From assembly GCA_905178155.1 (NCBI GenBank), contig CAJINV010000006.1, positions 3,712,255-3,776,254 of the forward strand: a DNA stretch of 64,000 nt. Reading direction: 5' to 3'. This DNA is from Amoebophrya sp. A120 (taxonomy: Eukaryota; Sar; Dinophyceae; Syndiniales; Amoebophryaceae). The position numbers were made by a program, and so were the translations under genes. Below the pieces are notes generated by a model, which was given only the letters and a program-made list of their open reading frames with translations, ran no database searches and was not told the DNA's origin. Of the stretch, positions 9,901 to 20,643 are shown one piece after another (the first letter of the stretch is position 1; each line of letters opens with the position of its first letter).

Positions 9901-11152
9901 CCAGTTCACGTCCCGGGGGCCCCGTGCCGACACCGGCCGCATGGTGCTCCGTCGCTGCTTATCAAATGCAAAAATGTTGTCTGGGTCGTCTGGGAGGCTC
10001 CGAGATTTGTCATGCAGTTTTTCGAAGCTCTCCCACGCCTGGAATGCACGGCCTAACGTCGCAGGTTCTGCAGCCCCAGCCCCCTGGTGATGCGTATTTT
10101 GCAGGAGAAATGCCCTGTCAGCATGGCGAGAAGTGGGCACCTTTTGCACGTTATGCATCACAGATCTCTGCAGGATCCGAAACACGCATCACGAGTTCGG
10201 ATCCTTCCAGAGGACTCGGACATATTTGCATTTGATACTGCTTCCTGTCGCGGAAATTTTTGGAGGCGGGAGGACCCGCTCCTGTTTGAGCAGCGGCTGT
10301 GTAGCTGTCGTCCGCGGCGCCGCCAGAATTGTTTAGTGCGCCACAACCGGCGTTGGCTTTCACCACCTTGCACACTACCGCATACGCGCCTTCGGCCAAC
10401 ACGCACACCACATCGTATTTTCTCGTGACTTATCCTGTGCAAAAGTATCGTACTCGTAGTACTTGCAATCACGCATTACAAATCTCTCTCTTAAGGCAAA
10501 TCAGCATTACAAATTTCATTTTTCATGCTGAGGAAATTTGTAATGCATTTATACGAGTACGATACTCATACTTTTGCAATTCATATGACTTCCGGAGGAA
10601 ACACGGTGGAGGAAGTGACTTGCGTTAGGGAGGCGCAGGGAAGGGGCTGTTGCTCTTGGTGTGGCAGGTTGTCTGAGGCAGAAGGATAGTACATGGACGA
10701 GGACCAGGACGGGTACGCACCGTTCTGCTGCGAAGAACTCGTTGGCTGTTGAAACGTCAGAAGTTGCGGCCCGCCGATGAAGTTGTTGCAGCTGCCGCCG
10801 CGCAAAGACGTCGGGGAGACGGGGGGCATGACCCCTCTGTAGTACGTCCCCGAGGTGGTTCTTGCCTGCGCCGTTACGGCCGCGGCCCCCCAGGGCGGTT
10901 GGGCGGTAGTAGCCGTTGTTCCTGCGTATCCACAGTAAATGATTTCCCGTACACGTACCAATGTGGTTTCTGCATGACAAACTTTTCTTCCAATCCTATT
11001 CAGCATGAAGATAAGCGGCATGCTCCAACTTGGTAAAATTTGTCATGCATTTTGTGCATGTACAGGAAATTTGTATTGCATACTGCGGACGACGGGGTCA
11101 ACATCCCGGCGCCCTGGAACTGCAGCTGTTTCTCCGGTGAAGAGCCCAACAT
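3913..11152 (-). CDS. Aurora-like serine/threonine protein kinase, 17 introners
   Basis: A multi-exon gene rebuilt by removing each introner plus one TSD copy. Kinase order: glycine loop [12 protein letters not shown] (exon ending near 10238), beta-3 VYYAMKVI, helix C with REISLHE, then [13 protein letters not shown], catalytic loop [29 protein letters not shown] and [24 protein letters not shown] followed by [10 protein letters not shown] resembles Aurora kinases. Ser/Thr/Gly-rich inserts split the N-lobe and hinge. A roughly 160-residue N-terminal extension precedes the domain, and a long low-complexity tail follows, ending in [12 protein letters not shown] before TGA at 3913-3915. The start (ATG at 11152) is the first Met after an in-frame stop; an earlier exon is possible. 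One junction around 6240-6410 is unresolved. Introners fall inside the catalytic core, for example between DFG and APE. Substrate unknown; a cell-cycle role is inferred only from Aurora similarity. Confidence 0.88.
3999..4154. mobile_element. IE-1 introner (kinase gene)
   Basis: TSD CTACA/ATACA. Excision leads into the terminal kinase exon and its stop. Confidence 0.9.
4241..4349. mobile_element. IE-6 introner (kinase gene)
   Basis: TATCCAGGAAAA / TTTTTCCTGGATA ends, TSD GTGGC/GTGGT. One of the shortest elements here, 109 bp. Confidence 0.9.
4402..4680. mobile_element. IE-3 introner (kinase gene)
   Basis: TATCCTGTGTAAAAACGTCC / GGGGACGTTTTTGCATATGATA ends; perfect TSD CGTGG; excision in frame. 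Confidence 0.92.
4742..4884. mobile_element. IE-1 introner (kinase gene)
   Basis: Perfect TSD AAAAC; excision in frame. Confidence 0.92.
5110..5422. mobile_element. IE-11 introner (kinase gene)
   Basis: TATGGGTGCGTCAGG / CCTGACGCTTCCATA ends, TSD GGCTT/GGTTT. Excision joins two otherwise unconnected frames. Confidence 0.9.
5758..6082. mobile_element. IE-10 introner (kinase gene)
   Basis: TIR GGAAAAATCCCCCCTCCCC / GGGGAGGGGGGATTTTTC, perfect TSD CAGGA, in-frame excision. Confidence 0.92.
6603..6775. mobile_element. IE-1 introner (kinase gene), degraded TSD
   Basis: TSD GCTGC/GCAGG (two mismatches), yet excision of the element plus 5 bp keeps the frame. Confidence 0.85.
7150..7293. mobile_element. 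IE-1 introner (kinase gene)
   Basis: Perfect TSD CCATT; in frame. Confidence 0.92.
7334..7595. mobile_element. IE-2 introner (kinase gene)
   Basis: TSD GCTTC/GATTC; excision gives the junction [12 protein letters not shown]. Confidence 0.9.
7944..8105. mobile_element. IE-1 introner after the APE motif
   Basis: TSD TTGAC/TCGAA (two mismatches). Excision joins MAPEILT to the exon carrying [12 protein letters not shown] in frame. Confidence 0.88.
8166..8326. mobile_element. IE-1 introner in the kinase activation segment
   Basis: Perfect TSD TCCCT, between KVADFGWAT and [10 protein letters not shown]; excision restores the segment. Confidence 0.93.
9187..9337. mobile_element. IE-1 introner in kinase helix C
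   Basis: Perfect TSD GTTTC. Gene-sense 5' end is TATCCTGTGC, the reverse of the element at 9661. Confidence 0.93.
9389..9602. mobile_element. IE-12 introner after the kinase beta-3 lysine
   Basis: Perfect TSD TGATT directly after VYYAMKVI. The family is seen only here and in the duplicated block. Confidence 0.92.
9661..9812. mobile_element. IE-1 introner (kinase gene)
   Basis: Perfect TSD GGGGG. Gene-sense 5' end is TATGCACTGC. Confidence 0.92.
9960..10237. mobile_element. IE-2 introner (kinase gene)
   Basis: Perfect TSD AGCAG; in frame. Confidence 0.92.
10431..10585. mobile_element. IE-1 introner just before the kinase glycine loop
   Basis: Perfect TSD AGTCA; excision yields [20 protein letters not shown]. 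Confidence 0.93.
10927..11082. mobile_element. IE-4 introner (kinase gene)
   Basis: TATCCACAGTAAAT / GAAATTTGTATTGCATA ends, perfect TSD CGCAG. Confidence 0.92.
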
Positions 11153-14100
11153 GATGTTGAAGAGGACGAACCACGAAGGCCTGTGCAACTCCTGCTCCTG
11201 GATCTGCTTTGTTCTACTTCGGAGTAGTAGTTGTGCAGCAGCCTACTACAGCTGCTCCAGCAGCTGCTCTTCTGGATCTGGTGGCAAGACGAGGACCAAG
11301 AGGCTCAACATAATACCGCGCAGATGTTCTTTGTTGCTGAGTTCCACCTGAGCCTGGTCGTGCTCATGATCTCGTCCCAGCACAAGGAAAGGTGCTGCTA
11401 CTCTGAACTACATCAGCCCATGGTGGGCAGCTGCTCCTGCCGCTGCAGCACCTGCACCCCCTGCACCTCCTTTCACCACAGCCGGGTCCGCGCTCGGCGG
11501 CGGTTCGCCCGTATTGCCTGCTCCGCGTACACAAACACCAGGGAAAATCCGAGGAAACAGGACAGCAGAACGAAGGGCCAGGTCGTCGGAAGGAGCAACA
11601 TGGTGCCTGCTGTTTCCTGCTGATAGATGTTGCTGTTTTGCTGGTTGTGGCAAAATATACGACCAGCTGCTCCTGCACCGCCCAGCAACTCAGCAAAAAT
11701 CTGTCAGTAGACGCCCACCGACGTCTGCTCTAAGACAGGAAGTTGCGAGGACATCTTCAAACCAAAAGGGAGGTGGAGCCATACACGATTCTGTTTTTTA
11801 ATTTCAATTTCTTACCGTCTTCAATTCTCTAATTCTCAGTTCAAAAAGAGCAGTGAAGTGAACAGCGGAGAGGTAGAGGAGCAGTGGACGCACTAGTGCT
11901 CCACTGATTTTCAAATTTCTGCGATATTTATGTCCCTCTCGCTCAGCAAACCGTGAAGTTCAAAAAACACGAGCCTTCTATTACTTGCCTCGTCATAGTC
12001 AAAATCCTTTACGTATTTCAGCATGTGAAAAAAACACTTCTATACCTCGTCGTTGCAACATGGCAAAAAACTAACAACAACTAAGCCTTCAGTCAATAGC
12101 TCTAGTAGTGCAGTGCGAATAACATTGGAACAGAAGCGGCACCAGATTCGGGGAAACGAGGACAGGTAGCAGGGTTGTACAACTCCTCTAACGTTTGTTT
12201 ATCATCTACATCTTCTTCATCTTCCGTCGGCTTCTACCAGCTGAAACAAATCAATGAGCCTTGTAAATCAGAAACATCAAGAGAAACAGCATTTTCTTTA
12301 TTTTCTTCAGCGCTGCATCGTAACGCTGTCCGCGGGCGGTAGATGAAGTACGGCAGTCGCCGCTGTTGGTCCCGGAACTGCCACCAAAATCTGCTCCTGT
12401 ACGTACCAACTACTACCTCCCTTCCCAGCGCAGCTGGCGAGCCTGCAACTCCTTCTGTCCATACCAACTGTCTGTGTGGCCATGATGTCGCCCGGCTATC
12501 ACCATATGCATATCACATTCACAACCCACAGTGATGACGTAGTCACAATTACAGCCGATACTCCCGTCTACTTCACAGGATGTTGCATTGACTCTCCACG
12601 GTGAGACTACTGTCGTCGCGGTCTAAGTAGCCGCCGCAACAGGTAGGTGCGGCGCTTCACATTTCACAGCGACGTCGTCACAGTCCCAATCACGGCGATG
12701 GTGGTGGTAGTGCAACGTTACGACTTTTCGTCCCGGAACATCATATTTGGGTCCTGGGCATAAACAAGCCGTTGGCGAATGCTGCTGCAGTCCACAGTAC
12801 AGTACAAGACACCATCTCCAACTGCATCATCCTTCCTCGTTTCAGTCCACGTCAACAGCATCGAACCGCGGTGCTTCCGGTCAGCGAGAAACTTACCAAT
12901 CGCAGCTCCAACTGTCCACTACACGATGCTTACCAGTCGCAAGCAGGAGCGGCAAACATGATGGATCAACCACCGCTGAACCAAGAGCAGCGCGGGTCGT
13001 CCAGTAGCTGCTGTTCACCACGGCGCAGCTGGCGTCACTTGAACTTGTCGGAGGGGGACGCAGCAGTCCTTGTCCCCGCCACCCCCTGCGGAATTCCCGC
13101 TATCCATAGCAGCGCATCAAGGACCCGCTTCATCGCTCGTTTTTCTATGTTGGCCTGTGCGCCTGCACGAGGACCAGGTTTCGCGGGCCAATCCACAGCC
13201 ATCGCCTAATCGACGCCATTGCAGCCTCCACTATGAGGCAACACTATGCCTTTGCATCCGTCGCCCAGCGGCGAGCACAATCCACAACAACCGCAGCTAC
13301 GACGCGGTTGTCACTCCTATTCGCATCCACCACGTGATGGCCGCTTCCACCCACATCAGGAGCCACCGCTATCCGTACTAGCCGGGAGGGTTGGTATACA
13401 ACACGCGACGTTCACGGATTGTTCTCATGGCAGGCCAGACCGCCATCCAACATATCCAAATGCGCAACTTTGAATACTACCGTGGCGGCAGCCGAAGCTG
13501 CTGTCTCATGGTCACTGCGAAGACTTGTAGTCCAGACCGCGTCCTCGGTGGTCATCACTACAAGCAGATGCTGGACGATGAGTTGAAGCTGCAGCAGCTA
13601 CCGGCCCGTGCGTCGTCGGTCAATCGTGGGAAGATCGAAGGCTGATGCTCCCACCATGAGCGCCAGCGTTTATCGGTTCGATTCCGAAGTGCTGTCGCAT
13701 CCAGATCGTGCTTCTCGGCAAATCAGCACATCGCTGCTCGCGAAGATCCGTAGTCGAAGCTCCGTAAAATCTACCAGAAAGCGTTGTTTCCTGCAGTCCC
13801 CGTGTTTAGGCCAGATGTACTGGTGTCCACCATCCGTCCATCCTCTGTACGCAGCACAGTGGTGCGAAGCGCAAAGTCCACTACAAATAAGTCCGCTCAT
13901 CTTCGGATCAGCGCGCAGACTTCACTGTCCGCAGTGGGAGCTGCAGACGGAAACGCCCGCATCTGCGGTCACCTGGCGGCACCAGACGCGCCTCTAACTC
14001 GCTAGTTTTCAAAACGCGAGGAGTCGTGATATCTTCGCTTCGCACAGACACAATCATGGTGAACAAGGGCAACGAAGCATCGATCCTTCCTCCACAGATC

Positions 14101-15744
14101 AGCAGAGATGACCGGTATCCGTACCAGCCGGCACGCTTCGTATCCATCAGGAGATGCTGGCGGCTTTTTCCACAGCCGCCCGTATCCAAATTCGCAACTT
14201 GTAGTGCCACCAGTGACGACACGCGCACTTGCCGGACCGTCGACGCGATAGCCCCCGGTGGTCCGGACCACCGCGGCCATTGGCGCGGCAACAGCAGATG
14301 CTGGATTTTTAGATGAAGTAGCTGCAGCAGCTACACGTCCGTCTCCGTACATCGTCTACCGTGTTGAAGACCACGTAGAAAATGGTCCACGAGAGGCAGT
14401 TTCAGCTACTGGACGGCCGCGTACGAAACAGCGCCACTGCCACCTCTACTTTACTTCGCGCGGAATCACATCGCAGCACGTGATCAGTAGTTACAGCTCC
14501 GTAGTTGTATCTCTTCCAAGCCACTGTGTCCACAAAGGGAACATCTGCCTGCGCAACATCCGCACCAACGGCAGCTATGACGACGAATGATCCACCACAG
14601 CAAACGTTCAGCTCCATATCAACACGTAGATGACGCTCTATTCCTTAGCAGGAGGGGTTGGACTTGCGCATCTGCCCGCGGACGAAGCACGACCCGTGGT
14701 TGCAACAACCTGCCGGAAAAACCAGCTTCACCCCGGTGGCATCGTAGGTCGTAGTGTTATCGCTCCGCGCAGACAAAATCATGCTCGACAAGCACGACTA
14801 AGTATCGTTCCTCCGCAGCGCAGCGGTCCACGACGCAGAATCCACGGCTGTCCCGTAGCAGAAGAGTTCCACAATTGCCGCAGTTGCTCACATTGCCGTC
14901 CGCATTGGAATATAGTGCGGACGCCAAGATCTCTCTTCATCTGCTCCTGTCACGCGGCCGACAGCCGCGCTTTGTCCTCGGCGCCGTAGTCGCACTTTCC
15001 GGCTGCAACAGACAGCGGCCGCTCACCACAGAAGTGAACAGCGCATCTCCGTACAGACAATCGTAGTACGGTGCGCTGTACCACACGATGCGGCTGTCGG
15101 GTGCAGTAATATTGAACTACGCCAATCTCACCGGCGCTTCTTTCAACAAGGACAGTTGTCAAAGCCGTATCAGAACCAGGCAACACCCTTAGGTTGCGCT
15201 TCTACGACTGTATTTCTATTCGCCACAACAAGGGGAGCACGACACAAACAAGAAATCAACAACTAGTTGATGTAGCCTCAACGTAAACCAAAGGTGAATA
15301 CAGCGCTTCTAGAAAGTGCATTTAGATTTAGCACCGCGACGCATCCGTACCAACGCGTCCGATTAATCTCGAACAACATTTCCCCATCTCAGCTATCGCC
15401 CGCAGTGATAGGTACTACTGCTGTTTCATTCAGCGTGTGTAGCGCTAGCACTACTTCTCCTCGCTATCTTTTTGATATCGCAGACCTGCTTTGGACTGAG
15501 ATTTAATTCACAATTCTCAACAAAAGTTCAGCAGTTCTATTACTCACATAACCTCCAGGTGGTGCTACTTATGGTCCGCACCAGTAGAAGTAGTTCTTGC
15601 ACTTCTTTGCAGACTGCGGCTGAATAAGCAACTCATTCACTCATTCACAACAAGCTTATCCGTTTAGTAGAGATCATCATCTTCTCTTTCGTCTTTTTGG
15701 ATGTGCTTACAAGTGTATCTCTCAAGCGTTTTCGCACTGTTGCC
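11153..15744. other. Long region without a recognisable gene
   Basis: Contains no introner. Only short frames on both strands, none conserved. A minus-strand frame at 11473-11688 has a hydrophobic run (WPFVLLSCFLGFSLVFVYA) but no exon context. From about 12.5 to 15.2 kb the sequence is CpG-rich, with short diverged repeated phrases such as TATCCGTACCAGCC (near 13367, 14115 and 15340). This may be old repetitive DNA. Confidence 0.6.
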
Positions 15745-18700
15745 TCATCTTCGTGCGACGTATGTCCCATTACTCATCTTTTGGAACCATACGCCGCACA
15801 CTCTATATTCCTCTCGGCCCGATCCTTCGCAAAAATCTTCGGACTCGATTTCGAACTGCACCGGGGGGGAATTCACTGCTTCTTCCTTCGTCTGCCAGTA
15901 GTTGCCAGCGGCGCTGGGAAATCTTTCCCAGCGCCTGCCGCTTATGCTGGCGATGAAATTCGCCTGCCTCAGTTCCGCCTCCGCTTTTTGTTGCTGGATG
16001 TTTTCTCTCTGCTTGTTAGTTTTCTCTCGGCATTTTTCGGTCTTTCCCCGCCTGTCGCCCCTCCTTTGCTTTGGCAGTGGTTTTGTTGGCCGCTTGGCTA
16101 CTAGGTGAGCCTTGATGGCCCGAGCGGCTGGGGGGGCTTCGAGGTCTAGGAACTGGTCGATTGGTAGCCCGACCTCGTCAAAGTCGTCGCGGATTAGCCT
16201 GCCCCACGGCGTGCCTTTGCGCACTTCCTCTCTTGCAAGATAGTGACATGCCTCTTTCTTGTTGCGCAATGCATGCGCCATCCACGCCACGCGCCTCTCC
16301 CTGAGGATCGTCTCCACCGGTGGAACCCCTACCCGCTGGCAGAGTTCCAGCCTTCCGGCGTATTCTGCCTCCCCTTCGTCTGCGTCGTTTTCTTGGGCCA
16401 TTTGCCAGCCGCGTTTTTCTCCTTCTAGCGTCCGAAGCGTGCTGTGCTGGAACCATCTGAGGGCTTTCAGGTCGTTTTCGCGGGGCCGCCATGTTTCTGC
16501 GTTGTACAAGGCGACGGAGTTGACCAAGCTCCGATATAGTGCGGCCTTCAGGTTTTTGGAAATGTCCGGGTCTCTCCAGATGCAGTTTAGGGCCTGCACC
16601 GTTGCCCGCGCTATGCCCGTTCGCCGGGCCACTTCCTTGCTGGTTCCTGCGTTTCCTTCGACCTGTGTTCCTAGGTATTTAAAGACCCCGACGGTCTTTA
16701 TTTCGCTGCCGTCGAAGTTTCGCAGGTCTGCGGGAACCACTTCGCGCCCGCGCTCTGCTTTCTTTTTCTCGAGTATCTGTCTTCCTACCCGCAGCTGCCG
16801 CTCTTCTTCCTCCGTCTTTACTGGCCTGCAGAAGCCTGTCGCCTGATGGTACAGGAGGGCCTTCCTGTCGCCAAGGATGTCCCCACAGCGACTACACACA
16901 AACTTATTTCGTTCCGGATTTATGTGTCTGACCCGCCCCATGCGGTTGAGCCGCACGGGGGCCTCGTGCCATCGCCACCGCACGGTGACCCAGCCGTTTT
17001 TTTTGTAGATGCACCGGCTGAAGGTGCCGTTGTCCCAGGCAATCAGGTGTGTGGGCCTAATTCCCAGGTCCATCTTCGGCGCCTTGCGTGCGCCTTCCCG
17101 TAGTTCCGGCCGCAGGCCGGTGCCATTCCATTCGACGAGCCAACCGGACCACCGCGCGCCGCTTGCGTCGTCGTAGTAGCATCGTTCTTCTTTCGCCTCG
17201 TCGTCTTTTCTTTCGGGTGGCTCTAGGTTGAAGGTCATGGCCTCCGTTTTTTCCGCGTTCAGCGTCAAGCCCACGAACGCGCACGCGGCCGTGAGCTCTT
17301 TCAGGGCGGTGGCCGCGTCCTCCTTGCTGTCTGCGCGGAGGACCAGATCATCGACGTACCCCAACCAGGACAAGATTGATCGCTCAACCTGCTCGGCCGA
17401 CTTTCCCCAAATGCCCTTGCGTGTGAGCACTTTGGTTGTGACGCGCATCGCCCAGTCTAGTACCAGGATGAAGAGGAGCGGGCTCAGGCTCGACCCCTGC
17501 CTGATTCCGCACTTCTGGTCGATTTTGTCCGACAGCCCCTGCGCGCCCGTCTTTAGGCGGATGCTTGACCCGTCGTAAATTTCTTCCACTATCCTGGCAA
17601 GCCCTGGCGGCATGCCCTGCAGAAGAAGAATTTGCCGCATCTTGTCCCACGCGAGTGAGTCATACGCTTTGCAGAAGTCGACGAAGATGAGGACCATGTC
17701 CTCGTCGTCTCGTATCGCCTGCTCCAATCTGCGCAGCAGAATGAACACGCCGTTGCGGCAGGATAGCCCGGCCACCGACCCCTTTTGCCGCTCGTCTACA
17801 GCTGCGTAGGCTGTTTCCTTGATGCGGTTCAAGATCAGGAGGCTGAGGACTTTTTCGCCGACTGTTAAGAGGGCGACGGGGCGATAATTCTTTGGCGCGT
17901 TTTTGGGCCCGGATTTGTACAGGAGTGCTACTGCCGCCTCGAGCCAGCTTGGGGGGATTTTTTCGCCAGCAAATATTTTCTTCACCACAGTGCGAAGGAC
18001 CCGCCGGCCCAGCTCACTGTTGGCGAAGAACTCGGCCGGCATACTTCCGGCATAAGATTTGCGCGACTTTAACTCGTTGATACCTGCGCTGATTTCGTCA
18101 TCCGAGATTTCCCCCTCGAAAGCTTGGGCCCACTCCGGCCGCGCGGCGTTCCTGTTCAGCTCCTCCATGCACTCCCGCCAGGCGTCTGTTTGTTGTAGCT
18201 CTGCCGCAGGCTCCGGTCGTGGTTGTCCGAGGATGCCACGCCAAAACTCCACACGCTTCGCATTCCCGCCTGGTAGGCTGGTCGGCTGCCCTTTCCTGGC
18301 TTTTCCGGCAAGCTGCCGCACTACCTCGGATGTAGCACGCGCGTCTCCCCGGTGTTCCGCCTTCTGCAGGTCCTCTATCTTCCCCTTCACCCATTCTTGT
18401 TTGTCCGCCCGCACCGCCTGTTTAATCGCCTTCGCCATGCGCTTCTGCTCTGCTTTCGTCATCTTTCCATCGGCCTGCACCCTGCTACGATCCTGGATTA
18501 GCTTCCATGTCCGGTCTGTGATCCATGGTTTCTTCGGGCCCCTCTTTTCTGCCGGCCACTCGCGGTCGAGAGTGCCGCGGAGGATCCTTTCGAACTCCGT
18601 CCACACTTGCTCGGCTGTCATCGTGTCCCCTTCCATTGCTTCCAGTTTCTCTTCTGTGAGCGTAGCAGCCATTTTCTCGTCCACCACACTTGCAAACTCC

Positions 18701-19616
18701 TTCGTCCGTTCCAGCTGTCTCCACGGCTCTTTTTTCGTTCTTTGCTTTCGCATCAGGCCGGGCTGGAAGGAGAAGGTGGCCATCCTGTGGTCCGAGAGTG
18801 TAAGTGTCCGCGCTTCGACGTTCTGGTCGCTAAATAAGCCCCGATCCCGGAACTTGGCCAGGGCGCGGTCGTACTCCCGGAGCTTCCTCCCCTGTGGAAA
18901 GCTGCCCCGGAAAGTCCACCGCCTGCGCCAGGGTTTGCGGTTTATCGTGGAGAGGTCAAGGAGTTCGCTTCTGGCCGCGAACTCCAGGTGCCTTCTGTTA
19001 TTGTCACTGCCCAGGGCCCAGTCCGCGCTGAGCCCCGCCTTCCCGATCGTGTATGGCAAGCCGGCATCGGCGAGCTCACACTGCGGGCCACCAATCTCGC
19101 AGTTCCAATCACCAGCGAAAGCCTGAACGTCGTAGGCTGAGTGCGACTCGAGGTCGCGCTGGAGGGCTTGGTAAAAATTGATCTTCTTCGCCGCCTCCGC
19201 GCCCTCGGTGGGCGCGTACACCGAATGCAGATGCACCTTCTTGCTGTATTTCGTGCAGACCGTCACCCGCACGTGCCGGCTGCACTCACGCGCACTTACT
19301 CCCTCGACATGGATGGAGCGGTGGATCAGGATCATAGTGCCATAAATAAGCCCGCCTGATTTGCTCCGCTCCGCTCCCCCCCCGTACGCGAGATACTCGC
19401 TTTCCGCAATCTGCTCGCCGACGAGCCACCGCTCTTCACCACCAACAGGCCCTTGCTTCGGGCGTCCTCCACCAGTGCGCGGCGCTCTTTGCTGTCTCCG
19501 TGTCGCGAGTCCTTGCCGAGTGTTCGCGCGTTTATGGTGCCCATCCTCAACGCTGGTATCTTTTTCCAGTCTCGGCGGGGTATCTCCCCACCGGCCACCG
19601 CGGTGTCGCTCCGCAT
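15745..19616 (-). mobile_element. LINE-type non-LTR retrotransposon ORF with endonuclease and reverse transcriptase
   Basis: The main frame (15745-19335, 1196 codons) encodes an APE-type endonuclease (GDWNCEIG, and SDHRMATF in the usual SDH position). It is followed by a reverse transcriptase with NYRPVALLT, FVDFCKAYDSLAWDKM, GIRQGSSLSPLLF and the catalytic GYVDDLVL. After the RT come a C2HC-type zinc finger (CSRCGDILGD...H...C) and a LINE-typical tail (GVFKYLGTQVEG, ALYNAETW). The endonuclease start (LRMGTINARTLGKDSRHGD) lies upstream in another frame. The frames connect only through a one-base shift near 19433, so this copy is probably inactive. Its 3' end, any poly-A and any TSD were not found. 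It lies between the kinase and tubulin genes, on the same strand. The copy looks only lightly decayed. Confidence 0.93.
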
Positions 19617-19739
19617 TGTGGCAGCTGCCCGCGATCGATATCTTCGATCACGAGGAGTTATTCGTCTTTTCGCAAAAGTGTAATGCTCTGTCCGGGGACG
19701 AGGCCCGCGGACAGAAGAGTTCCGCTCTGTAGAAGTCAG

Positions 19740-20643
19740 GGGGCGCGCGCCCTTCTCACCAGGAGGTCCTGGTGTGGCCGGGGTCTTTCTTTTTTTTTTT
19801 TGATTTTTTTTGGCTCTTGTTTTTTTTTTTTTTGCGCCCTCCTGCTTCTTCCCTTCAAGACTTCCTAAGTGCTTGCGGTGCTTTAATAATTTTGATTGTG
19901 CGAGGCTGTAGTGCTAGTCTGCGTCGCTCGTTTGAGATAAAGCTACACTTGCTAAATATGCCAGCAAAAGAGCACTGCGATTGGCGGTCGCAGGTCTATA
20001 GATGGGCCTCGTTTTTCCGGTGGTTCAACTAAACCATATGCGAGTGCGGCCCATCAATCCGTCGATCCTGTGCGAGATCGTGCGCGTGCACTTTAATTAG
20101 GTGTCGTCGTGCAGTGCGTTTAAACTTTAGGAATAAATATGTCGCTATGCAGTTGGCTCAGAAACTTTAGTAGTTTTTCAAAAGATGTCGCGAAAGAGAA
20201 ACAAAGTCAATTCCTAGCGCGGACCGTTTACGCCTAGAATCCATCGATTCTGTTCTGCAAAGTTGTGCGAAAAGGTGGAAAAACAAGAGAAAAACAACAA
20301 AAAAAAAAACAAAAAAAAAGTAAAAAAAGTTGAATAAGCAAAAAGAAGTAAAAGATGACATTGTCGTGAAACAGCATCTATCACCTCCTCTGAAGGTCGA
20401 CTGTCGAAGTCCAGGTTGTAGAGTAATCCTCCCAAGAGCAATAAAACAATGTCTTTCATTGAAATTGTTTTTGTAAAGCTGAAATTTAGAAATAGCAGTA
20501 GGTTGAGCAATAATCTCATCAGCAAGTATTGCCGAATTTTCGCACGAAGAGTACTATCTCGAAATAATCAGCTTATAGTTTTTCAAAACCGTCTTCTTGG
20601 GTAAGTGAAGAATCAAACGTTTCTGAGCCGCGTCTCAACGACT
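19740..20643. other. Intergenic; homopolymer-rich tracts
   Basis: T-rich tracts at about 19786-19833 and an A-rich tract at about 20283-20332. No gene seen; this is the downstream flank of alpha-tubulin. Confidence 0.6.

Noticed and set aside
18059-19126. 355-codon plus-strand frame opposite the LINE
   Set aside because: Shadow of the GC-biased reverse transcriptase/endonuclease ORF; no domain of its own.
19786-19833. Poly-T tract as the poly-A tail of the LINE
   Set aside because: It lies at the 5' side of the minus-strand LINE, so it cannot be its tail; it may belong to another element or be simple repeat.
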